DNA of 64,000 nt, from the NCBI RefSeq assembly GCF_000720475.1, contig NZ_JOAP01000040.1:67913-131912 (forward strand), read 5' to 3'. Both the position numbers and the translations under genes were made by a program. This DNA is from Streptomyces aureocirculatus. Its GTDB lineage: Bacteria > Actinomycetota > Actinomycetes > Streptomycetales > Streptomycetaceae. How positions within the stretch are numbered: the first letter of the stretch is position 1; every line of letters starts with the position of its first letter. Below the pieces are notes generated by a model. That model searched no databases. It saw nothing but the letters and a program-made list of their open reading frames with translations, and was not told where the DNA came from. Below are positions 55,494 through 63,355 of this stretch, piece after piece.

Positions 55494-56912
55494 GTGGGTA
55501 AGGAATTCGGCCGGCCGCCGAAAGCGGATAAGAACCGTGAGCTGATCGAGCAGCGGCTTAAGGAAATCGCGGACGGGAGCGGGGTTCGGGAGACGCTCAC
55601 AGTCGAGTGGCGTACACAGCCGCTGCACGTCGAGGTGATCGACATGCCGGTGCAGGATCTCTACTACAACCCGGGGACCCACCGCATCCAAGCCCAGCGG
55701 AGTCATGAACCAGAGCAGGACAAGCTGCTCGACGAAGCTCCCTGGGAACCGGGGAGCCAGGATTACCTGCACCATCTACTGCAGGTGCTTCCGGAGGACC
55801 CCGAGAAGAAAGACCCCGCTTTCAGGGAGTTGATGGAGAGCCTTCGAACCGACCGGCAGAAGGAGCCTGGGCTCATCACGCGAGACGGTGTGCTCGTCAA
55901 CGGCAACACGCGGCAGGCGGCCCTCAAGGAGCTGACCGTTGCGAACATCCGAGTCGGTGTGCTTCCCGAGTCGTGCACGTGGGACGACATCAACGCGGTG
56001 GAGCTGTCCCTTCAGCTCCGGCCGGACCAGCGCCGCGAATACTCGTACATCAACCGGCTTCTGGCCATGGACGAGCAGCACGCTTTGGGGCGCCCCATCG
56101 CCGACGTGGCGAAGGAGTTTCGCATCCGTACCTCAACGTGCGAGCAGGACCTGTGGGTCCTCACATGCCTCCGCGATCTGATCGAGCGGTCCGGCGATGG
56201 GAGTGCACGGCTTCGGCTGCTGGACTTTGAGAGGCATCAGGAGAAGCTGCGCGAGGTCTACCGGCGTTACACAAAGGAATCTCCGGTAAGCAGGGACGAT
56301 GCAGAGCTGCTTAAGGAAACACGGCTCGCCGCCATCGTCCTGGAATTCTCCAAGACTGACGTACGGCTCATCGAACCTGATTTCCGGGAACGGTACCTCG
56401 ACAAGAGGCTGCCGGAAGAACTGAAGACGGACGCCGAAGCCCCGGCGATGGGTGTGACCATTCCGGGGCTCAACCGCACCATGAGGGCAGCGGCGCCAAA
56501 GGTCGCCCAGGCAAAGGCGCTGACTGACCTGATCCTTAAGGCGAAGGCGGTCTCGACCGCGAAGGGTGACCCGCTCAGTGAACGGAGCAGAGCGGCGAAC
56601 ACGCGGTTCAGTGCCGCACAGGAAGCGTTCGAAGCCGCCCTGGAACCTGCGGGCAAGGACGCCCGGGTCCGCAAGCGCAAGCAAGCGGCTCAGGACCGCA
56701 TTACCGATGCCTGCCAGGACATCGAGCAGTGCATCACCGACCTCACGCTCGCCAGGGCCTCCGGAAGCCTCGATGAGGAGGCCTTCGACGAGGCGGTCCT
56801 GACCCTTCGGGAGACCCTGACGAAGCTCGCGGTCGCGACCCAGCGCAGCATCAAGGCACCTGGTGACGGCGTCGCCTGGCTTCGTGAATCGGTCAGGAAG
56901 GAAGGAGTGTGA
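55494..56912 (+). CDS. ParB/sulfiredoxin-fold domain protein
   Basis: A 472-residue protein. Residues about 45-165 are ParB-like: VEVIDMPVQDLYYNPGTHR and the core GLITRDGVLVNGNTRQAAL (the GxxxNGxxR motif that binds NTP in ParB-fold proteins), followed by VANIRVGVLPE. Residues about 180-270 look helical with an HTH-like region (GRPIADVAKEFRIRTSTCEQDLWVL). The C-terminal part is coiled-coil-like. GTG 55494 has GAGGAGA 6 bases upstream. Its stop overlaps the helicase start (GTGA). It is not chromosomal ParB, having no parA or parS nearby. It may be a DNA-binding or nucleotide-switch subunit. Confidence 0.8.
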   Translation: MGKEFGRPPKADKNRELIEQRLKEIADGSGVRETLTVEWRTQPLHVEVIDMPVQDLYYNPGTHRIQAQRSHEPEQDKLLDEAPWEPGSQDYLHHLLQVLPEDPEKKDPAFRELMESLRTDRQKEPGLITRDGVLVNGNTRQAALKELTVANIRVGVLPESCTWDDINAVELSLQLRPDQRREYSYINRLLAMDEQHALGRPIADVAKEFRIRTSTCEQDLWVLTCLRDLIERSGDGSARLRLLDFERHQEKLREVYRRYTKESPVSRDDAELLKETRLAAIVLEFSKTDVRLIEPDFRERYLDKRLPEELKTDAEAPAMGVTIPGLNRTMRAAAPKVAQAKALTDLILKAKAVSTAKGDPLSERSRAANTRFSAAQEAFEAALEPAGKDARVRKRKQAAQDRITDACQDIEQCITDLTLARASGSLDEEAFDEAVLTLRETLTKLAVATQRSIKAPGDGVAWLRESVRKEGV

Positions 56913-58735
56913 CGACGACCGCGCAACCGTCGCTGCGCATCGCCTTCGACGTCACCCGCACGCGCGCCGTCCTGCGTGCGGCTCCGGGACACGAAGAAGA
57001 TTTCGCCAGGCTGGCAGCCCGTTTTCCCGCTGCAGGGCAGCGGACTCTGTCGTCGGTAGAGGTCGACCTGGATGACTTCCTCACTGGACTTGAGGCGCTG
57101 GCCATCTGGTCCTCCCCGGATGTCGAGTGGGAAGAGGAACTGGCGACGCTCGTCGGCGGCGTGCTGGATGACGCCGAGCGCGCCGAGCGATGGCTGGACG
57201 GCTCCGACGCAGCCACTCCCGTAACGGCAGGATCGGTCGCGGACCAGCTCGGGCCGGATTGGCGCGCGGATCTCACTGACTTCCAGCGACGGGACATCGC
57301 GCGTCTCCTGTCCCTCCAACACGGTGCGAATTTCTCCGTGCCAGGAGCCGGGAAGACCCGCGTCGCCCTCGCGGTATTCGCCGCGATGCGGCAACGGGGT
57401 GACGTACACCGACTGCTCGTCGTCAGCCCCAAGTCCGCTTACGAATCCTGGGATTATGAGAGCGGGGTGTGCTTCAAGGAACCGCTCAACGCCCGTGTCA
57501 TGAAGGGAAGCCCTGACCCTCGTACGGATGGCCTGATCGTCAACTATGAGCGCCTTGACCGGTCCCTAGCCGGGCTCGCGTCGTGGCTTCGCAGCACCCC
57601 ATCGATGATCATTCTAGACGAGGCACACCGTATGAAGCTCGGGGCACGAGGCATTTACGGCAGCGCCTGCATGGCGCTCGGACCGTTGGCACGCCGGCGT
57701 CTCATCCTCACCGGGACCCCCGCCCCCAACGGGGCCCGCGATCTGGAGAACCTGCTGTCCTTCGTGTGGCCCGGACACGGTCGGCGAGTGGTGACCGGCG
57801 CTGTAGCCGGGGGCGACCTCGCCCACGCTAGCGCGGTGCTGCGGCCACTGTTCACCCGGACCACCAAGAAGGAACTGGGGCTCCCTCCATTCGAAACACG
57901 CATTCGTTACGTTCCGCTCCCGCCGCTGCACCGTGAGATCTATGACGCACTCGTCGGCCGTTACACCGCCCGCGCTGAGGCTGGTCGGGAGGACTTCGAC
58001 GCTCTAGGCAAGGCGATGCTGCGCCTCCTTATGGCAGCGACGAGCCCTGCATTGCTCCTGGAGGGGGAGAGCCGGTACGCCCCGCTCGACTATCGCCTGC
58101 CGCCGCTGGAAGTGCCGCAGACAGACTCCCTGTACTCACTCCTGCGGCAACTGCCGGACTACGAGTTCTCTCCGAAGTACAAGGAAGCGCTCAGCATCGT
58201 CGCGGAGAACGCGGCCATGGGGCGGAAGACGCTGGTGTGGACGACCTTCGTACGCAGCCTCACCACGATGGAGGGGCTCTTCTCCGCCTATCAGCCGGCC
58301 GTCGTGCACGGGGGGACACCTGATCGCGAGGAGCAGCTCAAGAGGTTCAGGGAGGACCCTGACTGTCACGTGCTCCTCTCCAACCCGGCGACCCTGGGCG
58401 AGGGCATCAGCCTTCACCAGGTCTGCCATGACGCGGTGTACGTAGACCGGGACTTCATGGCTGGCCGCTTCCTTCAGAGCCTCGACCGTATCCACCGTCT
58501 CGGTCTGGCCCCTGGAACAGAGACACGGGTCACGGCTCTGGCGGCCGAAGGCACGATCGATGAGGTGGTGGCCCTGCGGCTGCGAGAGAAGCTTGAATTC
58601 ATGGGCCAGATCCTGGACGACCCGGCCGTGCAGCAACTGGCGGACTTGCAGGAGGAACCCTCCCTCGCCGCGGGCATGGACATAGCCGATGTTCGCGCTC
58701 TCCTTCGGCACATCGACTCTCATGCGGTCAAGTGA
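56909..58735 (+). CDS. SNF2-type superfamily 2 helicase/translocase
   Basis: A 608-residue SF2 ATPase. An N-terminal domain of about 110 residues is unassigned. Motor motifs follow: Q-like LTDFQRRDIARLL, Walker A FSVPGAGKTRVAL (PGAGKT), Ia VVSPKSAYESW, motif II ILDEAHRMK, motif III LTGTPAPNG, then the second RecA lobe KTLVWTTFVRSLTTMEGL, motif V LLSNPATLGEGISL and motif VI QSLDRIHRLG. These match SWI2/SNF2-like translocases used in restriction and other defence systems. GTG 56909 overlaps the ParB-like stop. It converges on the first methyltransferase gene with an 8-bp overlap. Confidence 0.92.
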   Translation: MTTTAQPSLRIAFDVTRTRAVLRAAPGHEEDFARLAARFPAAGQRTLSSVEVDLDDFLTGLEALAIWSSPDVEWEEELATLVGGVLDDAERAERWLDGSDAATPVTAGSVADQLGPDWRADLTDFQRRDIARLLSLQHGANFSVPGAGKTRVALAVFAAMRQRGDVHRLLVVSPKSAYESWDYESGVCFKEPLNARVMKGSPDPRTDGLIVNYERLDRSLAGLASWLRSTPSMIILDEAHRMKLGARGIYGSACMALGPLARRRLILTGTPAPNGARDLENLLSFVWPGHGRRVVTGAVAGGDLAHASAVLRPLFTRTTKKELGLPPFETRIRYVPLPPLHREIYDALVGRYTARAEAGREDFDALGKAMLRLLMAATSPALLLEGESRYAPLDYRLPPLEVPQTDSLYSLLRQLPDYEFSPKYKEALSIVAENAAMGRKTLVWTTFVRSLTTMEGLFSAYQPAVVHGGTPDREEQLKRFREDPDCHVLLSNPATLGEGISLHQVCHDAVYVDRDFMAGRFLQSLDRIHRLGLAPGTETRVTALAAEGTIDEVVALRLREKLEFMGQILDDPAVQQLADLQEEPSLAAGMDIADVRALLRHIDSHAVK

Positions 58736-59789
58736 GGGGGCACGTCGAGCGGTGGTTCGCTGATTGGAGTTGCTCCGCATGACTGGGGAGGGAGTCTGTC
58801 CCCTTGGCAGGAGCGTCTGTCCGATCCAGCGCCGCCGCGATGGCGCGGCCTACAGCTCGTGCCACGGGCGGAGGAAAGGCATTTCCCACCTGCCGGTAGA
58901 CGGACGTCTTGCCTCCGGCGAACGTCCAGTCCGGAGGGAAACCCTGCAACAGCGCGAGCTGTGCCAGGGTGAGCCGCACCGGCAGTTGATCGTGAGGCGC
59001 TGGCGGCTCGTTCGCGACGCTGGAGCCGTTCACCCCGATCTCAGCCCAGGCCCTTCTCGCTCGGGTTGGCCCTAGGTCGGGGCCTCCGTGTTTCCGCGAG
59101 CCACCGCACAGTGTTGGCGCGATCCGCTGGGCTTGGGTGGCCCACGTGTCAGCAAGCCTCCAGCCTCGGGATGCCATCGATTCGCGAAGTACGGCGCCTA
59201 CGTGCACCGCCTGCGTGATCGGAAGGTGTGCCTCAGGCCAGCGGAAGTTGGCGAACGTTTGCGTTTCCATACCCACTAGGACCGCGCGTGGTCGTAGCTG
59301 CGGAACGCCGAAGTCGCGGGCGTAGAGCAGGCGCCATTCAGCGGTGTAACCGAGGTTGGTGAGGGTGCGGAGGATGGCTGTCCGGTAAGCCGAGAACTTC
59401 TCCTGAAGTAACCCCTTCACATTCTCTAGAAGGATCGCCCTCGGTTTGATGGCGGAGACGAGGGCGAGCGCTGCTGGGATCAGATCGCGCTCGTCCCGCA
59501 GTCCGAGCTGTCGGCCAGCGATCGAGAACGGTGGGCACGGAACGCCAGCCGCAAGGAGGCAGGGGCGGGCTGCCGCCGCGGCATGGAAGCACTCCGCTGA
59601 CCTGAGGTCTGCTCGCACGACGTGCCAGTTCGGACGGTTCTGCCGCAGCGTCTGGCACGCGTCGTGGTCCAGGTCGATGAGCGCCTGATGGCTGAAGCCG
59701 GCCTGCTCCAGCCCAAGAGCTTGACCTCCGGCGCCGGAGCACAGTTCGACACACGTGCGGGAGCCCCTGGTGTGCGGTTGATGTGACAT
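58728..59789 (-). CDS. C5-cytosine DNA methyltransferase 1
   Basis: A 353-residue m5C methyltransferase: motif I CVELCSGAGGQALGLEQAGF, motif IV AGVPCPPFS (catalytic Cys), motif VI ENVKGL, motif VIII QLRPRAVLVG and motif X YRQVGNAFPPPVARAVG. The target-recognition region contains GGSRKHGGPDLGPTRARRAW, nearly identical to the same region of methyltransferase 2, so both may recognise the same sequence. ATG 59789 has AAAGGATC upstream and faces HNH gene 2 across a 38-bp palindrome. Confidence 0.96.
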   Translation of the reverse strand: MSHQPHTRGSRTCVELCSGAGGQALGLEQAGFSHQALIDLDHDACQTLRQNRPNWHVVRADLRSAECFHAAAAARPCLLAAGVPCPPFSIAGRQLGLRDERDLIPAALALVSAIKPRAILLENVKGLLQEKFSAYRTAILRTLTNLGYTAEWRLLYARDFGVPQLRPRAVLVGMETQTFANFRWPEAHLPITQAVHVGAVLRESMASRGWRLADTWATQAQRIAPTLCGGSRKHGGPDLGPTRARRAWAEIGVNGSSVANEPPAPHDQLPVRLTLAQLALLQGFPPDWTFAGGKTSVYRQVGNAFPPPVARAVGRAIAAALDRTDAPAKGTDSLPSHAEQLQSANHRSTCPLT

Positions 59790-59824
59790 CGCTGATCCTT
59801 TCGGCCCGGGTTTGGGTCGAGATC

Positions 59825-59862
59825 AGCTTGCCGTTACTTGCCGCGGCAAGTAACGGCAAGCT
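59825..59862. promoter_or_regulatory. Perfect 38-bp palindrome in the methyltransferase/HNH divergent promoter
   Basis: AGCTTGCCGTTACTTGCCG (59825-59843) is followed immediately by its exact complement (59844-59862). Each arm also carries TTGCCG twice, 10 bp apart, so four half-sites alternate through the palindrome. It lies 36 bp before the methyltransferase 1 start and 55 bp before the HNH start, the place for an operator controlling both. Confidence 0.85.
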
Positions 59863-59916
59863 ACGGTCTCCATTCGATAGAGGCATGTATGGAACATTTG
59901 ACCGATAGGCGAGCGG

Positions 59917-60624
59917 ATGACTGAATCCGGGTTGAACTGGCGGAATGAAGGACTCGGTACGAGGGTCCGGGTCGCACTGTGGCTTCGGGACGAGGTGGGG
60001 AAGGGTGGGACTTTCTCCAGGGCCAGGCTCCGTAAGGCGATCCAGGGAGCGGAGCAGGTAGACCGGCGTATGCGTGATTTGCGGCCTGCGGGGTGGGTGA
60101 TCAGGACCTATCGGGACCGGCCAAGCCTGCAGCCCGACCAGTTGTATCTGGAGAAGGTCGGGCGTCCCGTTTGGGAGCCGGAACACAGGGCGGCAGGTCT
60201 GCGGCAGATCAGCTCCAAGACCAGGCGGCTCGTGCTTGAGCGGGACGGCCATGCTTGCCGGCGATGCGGGCATGCGGCTGGGGAGGCTTACGCGGATGAT
60301 CCGGACTCGCGGGTTCGCCTTACGGTCGGCCATGTCAATCCGCACAAGTCCGGCAGCGCGGCCAATGCGGAGGACCTGATCACGGAGTGCGCCCGCTGCA
60401 ACGAGACCGTGAAGCACCTCACAGGGGTGCAGATGACCAAAGGCCAGGTCTGGGACCGGGTCACGGAGCTCCCCAGGCGGGGTAAGCGGGACCTGCTCGA
60501 CTGGATGAAGGCAGACAGGCGAACCATGTCCCAGACGGAGAGGGTCTGGGCGATGTACCGGCAGCTTCCGGCAGTGACACGGGAGGAACTCCAAGCGGAC
60601 CTGGACAGGTTCTTGGGGAGCTGA
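59917..60624 (+). CDS. Winged-helix HNH endonuclease
   Basis: A 235-residue paralogue of the protein at 54706, here with a complete HNH site: Cys pairs ACRRCG and ECARCN, His in LTVGHVNPHKSGS, and Asn/His further on (NAEDLITECARCNETVKHL). The N-terminal winged helix (GTFSRARLRKAIQGAEQVDRRMRDLRPAGW) should give DNA specificity. The C-terminal tail (DLLDWMKADRRTMSQTERVWAMYRQLP) matches the other paralogue. ATG 59917 has only a weak ribosome site. Methyltransferase 2 follows 98 bp later. A restriction nuclease for the same site as the methyltransferases is likely. Confidence 0.88.
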   Translation: MTESGLNWRNEGLGTRVRVALWLRDEVGKGGTFSRARLRKAIQGAEQVDRRMRDLRPAGWVIRTYRDRPSLQPDQLYLEKVGRPVWEPEHRAAGLRQISSKTRRLVLERDGHACRRCGHAAGEAYADDPDSRVRLTVGHVNPHKSGSAANAEDLITECARCNETVKHLTGVQMTKGQVWDRVTELPRRGKRDLLDWMKADRRTMSQTERVWAMYRQLPAVTREELQADLDRFLGS

Positions 60625-60722
60625 CACCTCCGTCTATGTGAAAGTCGGCCGGTCCCGTGGCTCCTGATCCCGGAGGGATGCGACACTTGCGTGTCTGCAA
60701 TTCGCCGCACCAGGAGGAGTCG

Positions 60723-61964
60723 ATGGGGACCGCCCACCGCAAGCTGACCTCAATCGAGATCTGCGCGGGTGCCGGCGGCCAAGCCGTTGGGCTCCACCAG
60801 GCTGGCTTCCGGCATCTCGCGCTGGTAGAAATCGACAAGTACGCCGCCGAGACGCTGAGAGAAAACATCAAGTCGCGTCCGTCATGGGGCTGGGAGAAGG
60901 ATCACTGCCTGGTTCGCGAGACGGATGTCAACAACTTCAAGCCGCTGGAGGAGGTTCCCGACCCCGAGGGACACCGGAGGAAGCGGGACTCCGGCAAGCG
61001 GATGCTTCAGCCAGGCCAGCTCGACCTTCTCGCTGGTGGTGTGCCCTGCCCACCCTTCTCGGCGGCGGGGCATCAACTGGGCCGGGATGACGAGCGGGAT
61101 CTCTTTCCTCGCATGCTTGATCTCGTTGAGGAACTCAAGCCTCGCGCAGTCATGATCGAGAACGTCCGAGGGCTCGTGGAGCCGGAGCTTAAGTTCCGCT
61201 ATTACCGGAACCACATCAAGAACCGGCTCCGCAAGGCTGACTATGTCATCTGTGGCTGGCGCGTTCTGGAGGCTCAGAACTTCGGGGTACCACAGCTCCG
61301 GCCCCGCGCCATTTTGGTGGCCATCCGTAAGGACCAGTATCGCGGCTTCGACTGGCCAGTCCCCCAAGAAAAGGTGCGCCGCGTCGTTGATGCGCTGGGC
61401 CCCAGCATGGAACGACGGCTCGGGGCGGGCACCGACCGCTACAAGAAGTGGCACGGGGCCGCGAACCTTGGCACGGTCGCGCCGACGCTGGTCGGTGGTT
61501 CCAAGAAGCACGGCGGAGCAGACCTCGGTCCGACAAGAGCGAAGCGGGCCTGGGGGGTTCTCGGCGTCGACGGCATGGGTGTGGCCAATGACGAAGACGA
61601 AATGGTTGACCCCGGGCGCGACCTGGGCAACCTGGAAAGGGGCCCGAAACTCACGGTCCAGCAGGCGGCCATCATCCAGGGTTTCCCGGATGAAGAGGAC
61701 GCTGAGGGGCCATGGGTGTTCATCGGAGGAAAGACGGCGCGCTACCGGCAGGTCGGTAACGCGTTCCCGCCCCCGGTCGCAGCAGCCGTCGGCGAGAAGA
61801 TCCGGGACGCCCTAACCCGCACCGGGCCACTGCGCGACGACCCGAGTCCGGAATTTGAACCCGAGGCCGACCCGTCACTCGTCGCGCCCGAGCTTCCCCT
61901 TCAGGAGAGCATCCCGTCGCTCGAGGACGACGCGGAGGACAGCGCGCGCGCACTCGTCGGGTGA
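60723..61964 (+). CDS. C5-cytosine DNA methyltransferase 2
   Basis: A 413-residue m5C methyltransferase: motif I IEICAGAGGQAVGLHQAGF, motif IV GGVPCPPFS, motif VI ENVRGL, motif VIII QLRPRAILVA, target-region GGSKKHGGADLGPTRAKRAW and motif X YRQVGNAFPPPVAAAVG. It is longer than methyltransferase 1 because of a 25-residue basic insert before motif IV (DPEGHRRKRDSGKRMLQPGQ) and an acidic C-terminal tail. ATG 60723 has a strong AGGAGGAG. Its last 90 bp overlap vsr on the other strand. Confidence 0.96.
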   Translation: MGTAHRKLTSIEICAGAGGQAVGLHQAGFRHLALVEIDKYAAETLRENIKSRPSWGWEKDHCLVRETDVNNFKPLEEVPDPEGHRRKRDSGKRMLQPGQLDLLAGGVPCPPFSAAGHQLGRDDERDLFPRMLDLVEELKPRAVMIENVRGLVEPELKFRYYRNHIKNRLRKADYVICGWRVLEAQNFGVPQLRPRAILVAIRKDQYRGFDWPVPQEKVRRVVDALGPSMERRLGAGTDRYKKWHGAANLGTVAPTLVGGSKKHGGADLGPTRAKRAWGVLGVDGMGVANDEDEMVDPGRDLGNLERGPKLTVQQAAIIQGFPDEEDAEGPWVFIGGKTARYRQVGNAFPPPVAAAVGEKIRDALTRTGPLRDDPSPEFEPEADPSLVAPELPLQESIPSLEDDAEDSARALVG

Positions 61965-62408
61965 CTCGTGCTCCCAGAAGCGCAGAACCGTCCAACCTGC
62001 TTCCCTCAGGATTCGGTCCGTGTCTCGGTCCCGAGCCATATTGCCCGCGACTTTCCCTGACCAATAGCCTTCGTTTGTTTTGGGCGGCACGTAATGCTCA
62101 GGGCAGCCATGCCAATAGCAACCGTCAATGAACACGGCTACCTTTGTCGGCCGGAAGACAATGTCCGCAGTCCTGCGCAGGTCAGGCAAGGGTTTCGCAG
62201 CTACCCGGTAACGGAGCCCCTGGGCGTGCAGAAGCCGACGGATCAACCGCTCCGGCTTGGTGTCCCTGCTGCGGATGGCCTGCATGTTCCTGCGTCGAGC
62301 CGCAGAAGACGCCCACGAACCTGCCGGTGGGGTCCAGTCTTCAGTTGCGCGCACCGGGGCTCCTAGTGGCTGTCTCGGCCGGTCAGGCTGAGGGCGCTTC
62401 TTCGCCAT
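61875..62408 (-). CDS. vsr: Very short patch repair endonuclease (Vsr)
   Basis: A 177-residue mismatch endonuclease that nicks at T:G mismatches arising from deamination of m5C, protecting methylated sites from mutation. Signatures are RRRNMQAIRSRDTKPERLIRRLLHAQGLRYRV, the catalytic Asp in TADIVFRPTKVAVFIDGCYWHGCPEHY (with the zinc Cys/His) and WSGKVAGNMARDRDTDRILREAGWTVLRFWEHE. ATG 62408 overlaps the end of the NaeI-like gene by 26 bp, implying coupled translation. Its presence fits two m5C methyltransferases nearby. Confidence 0.95.
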   Translation of the reverse strand: MAKKRPQPDRPRQPLGAPVRATEDWTPPAGSWASSAARRRNMQAIRSRDTKPERLIRRLLHAQGLRYRVAAKPLPDLRRTADIVFRPTKVAVFIDGCYWHGCPEHYVPPKTNEGYWSGKVAGNMARDRDTDRILREAGWTVLRFWEHESPDECARAVLRVVLERRDALLKGKLGRDE

Positions 62409-63288
62409 CTTGCCCAGCACCGTCACGCAGTGCGATCCACTCGCCCGGCTGGAGGGTGATGCCGCGAGCGGCAGCCTGGTCACGTGAATCCACCCAGGTG
62501 CCACAGAGCACGGTGAGTCCCTCTTTTGCCGCGAGATCTCGTAGCTGCCGAGCGCGACGCATGGGGTCTTGCTTGCCCGACCCCACCGTCAAGAAGACAT
62601 TTCTCGGGATGATGTGCCCTTCAAGGAAATGGAACATCTTGAGCATGCGCCGTACCTGGCCCGGCTTTTTGGCCAGCACCTGCGATACTTGTTCCTCCGT
62701 CAGGTAGCGCAGGGGATTAACCGGAAGCTCTGCCCAGTCGTAGAGCGGAAGGCTCCATTGTTCGCGTGCCTGTACCGCCAGACCGCGTTTCTGGTCCTTG
62801 TTTCCCTTGCCGCGGTAGAGCCACGATCTGTGAGCCCGAACGAGCCATGATCTGTGCCGATTCTTCTTCAACTGGATCTGAGTGCAGATGCATAGCTGAC
62901 AATGAGCCTCAGTGGGGATGGCCCAGTTGTCGCCCACGGTGACCTTGATGTCTACGGGAACGTCGGCGATCAGGGTGTCCAGCGGTCTGGTCTTCGGCAG
63001 CCCGAGTATGCGGAGGATCTCGTACTCGAGCTTCGCCCCGACGGAGGCGCGTTCGCCCGGGTGTACCTCGGGCGACATCAGATCAAATCTGCCCGTCCTC
63101 CCGCCGTCGAGAACGTAATCGATCGAGTTCCGAATCGCTTCCGTGTAGGCGTCTGCTACTGGGTGGCTACTCAGCCAGGAAGCGACGGACTGAAGTTCGG
63201 CGTCGTCGGCGGACGCAAGTAGTTGGTGCTCTCCAGGCTCCGTGTTGCTGCAGGGCTCACCAGGGCCTTGGAGTATTAGCCGTGCCAT
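62383..63288 (-). CDS. NaeI-family type II restriction endonuclease
   Basis: A 301-residue protein. The nuclease site resembles NaeI: Glu88 (GAKLEYEIL), Asp104 (PLDTLIADV), Asp113 and Lys115 (PVDIKVT). The 16/9/2 spacing equals that of the NaeI residues as I recall them (Glu70, Asp86, Asp95, Lys97). DGGRTGRFD and NWAIPTE also match NaeI segments. The C-terminal half would be the second, effector DNA-binding (Topo) domain. NaeI cuts GCCGGC after binding two sites; the specificity here is unproven. The ATG at 63288 has a weak ribosome site. vsr follows with overlap. Confidence 0.88.
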   Translation of the reverse strand: MARLILQGPGEPCSNTEPGEHQLLASADDAELQSVASWLSSHPVADAYTEAIRNSIDYVLDGGRTGRFDLMSPEVHPGERASVGAKLEYEILRILGLPKTRPLDTLIADVPVDIKVTVGDNWAIPTEAHCQLCICTQIQLKKNRHRSWLVRAHRSWLYRGKGNKDQKRGLAVQAREQWSLPLYDWAELPVNPLRYLTEEQVSQVLAKKPGQVRRMLKMFHFLEGHIIPRNVFLTVGSGKQDPMRRARQLRDLAAKEGLTVLCGTWVDSRDQAAARGITLQPGEWIALRDGAGQDGEEAPSA

Positions 63289-63355
63289 CCTGGAAATTTC
63301 GCTTTCGAGTCAGAAAGTCCGTCAGTGCTCAATGGATTGCGACAGGCGAAGCCGG

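Noticed and set aside
55494..56912. Chromosome or plasmid partition ParB.
   Set aside because: There is no ParA gene or parS-like palindrome cluster beside it, and it is translationally coupled to a helicase.
53707..63288. Assigning the island to DISARM or to a Dnd/Ssp phosphorothioate system.
   Set aside because: A helicase and a C5 methyltransferase are present, but no DUF1998, PLD, DndA-E or SspB-D homologue is visible. The ParB-like protein alone is not enough.
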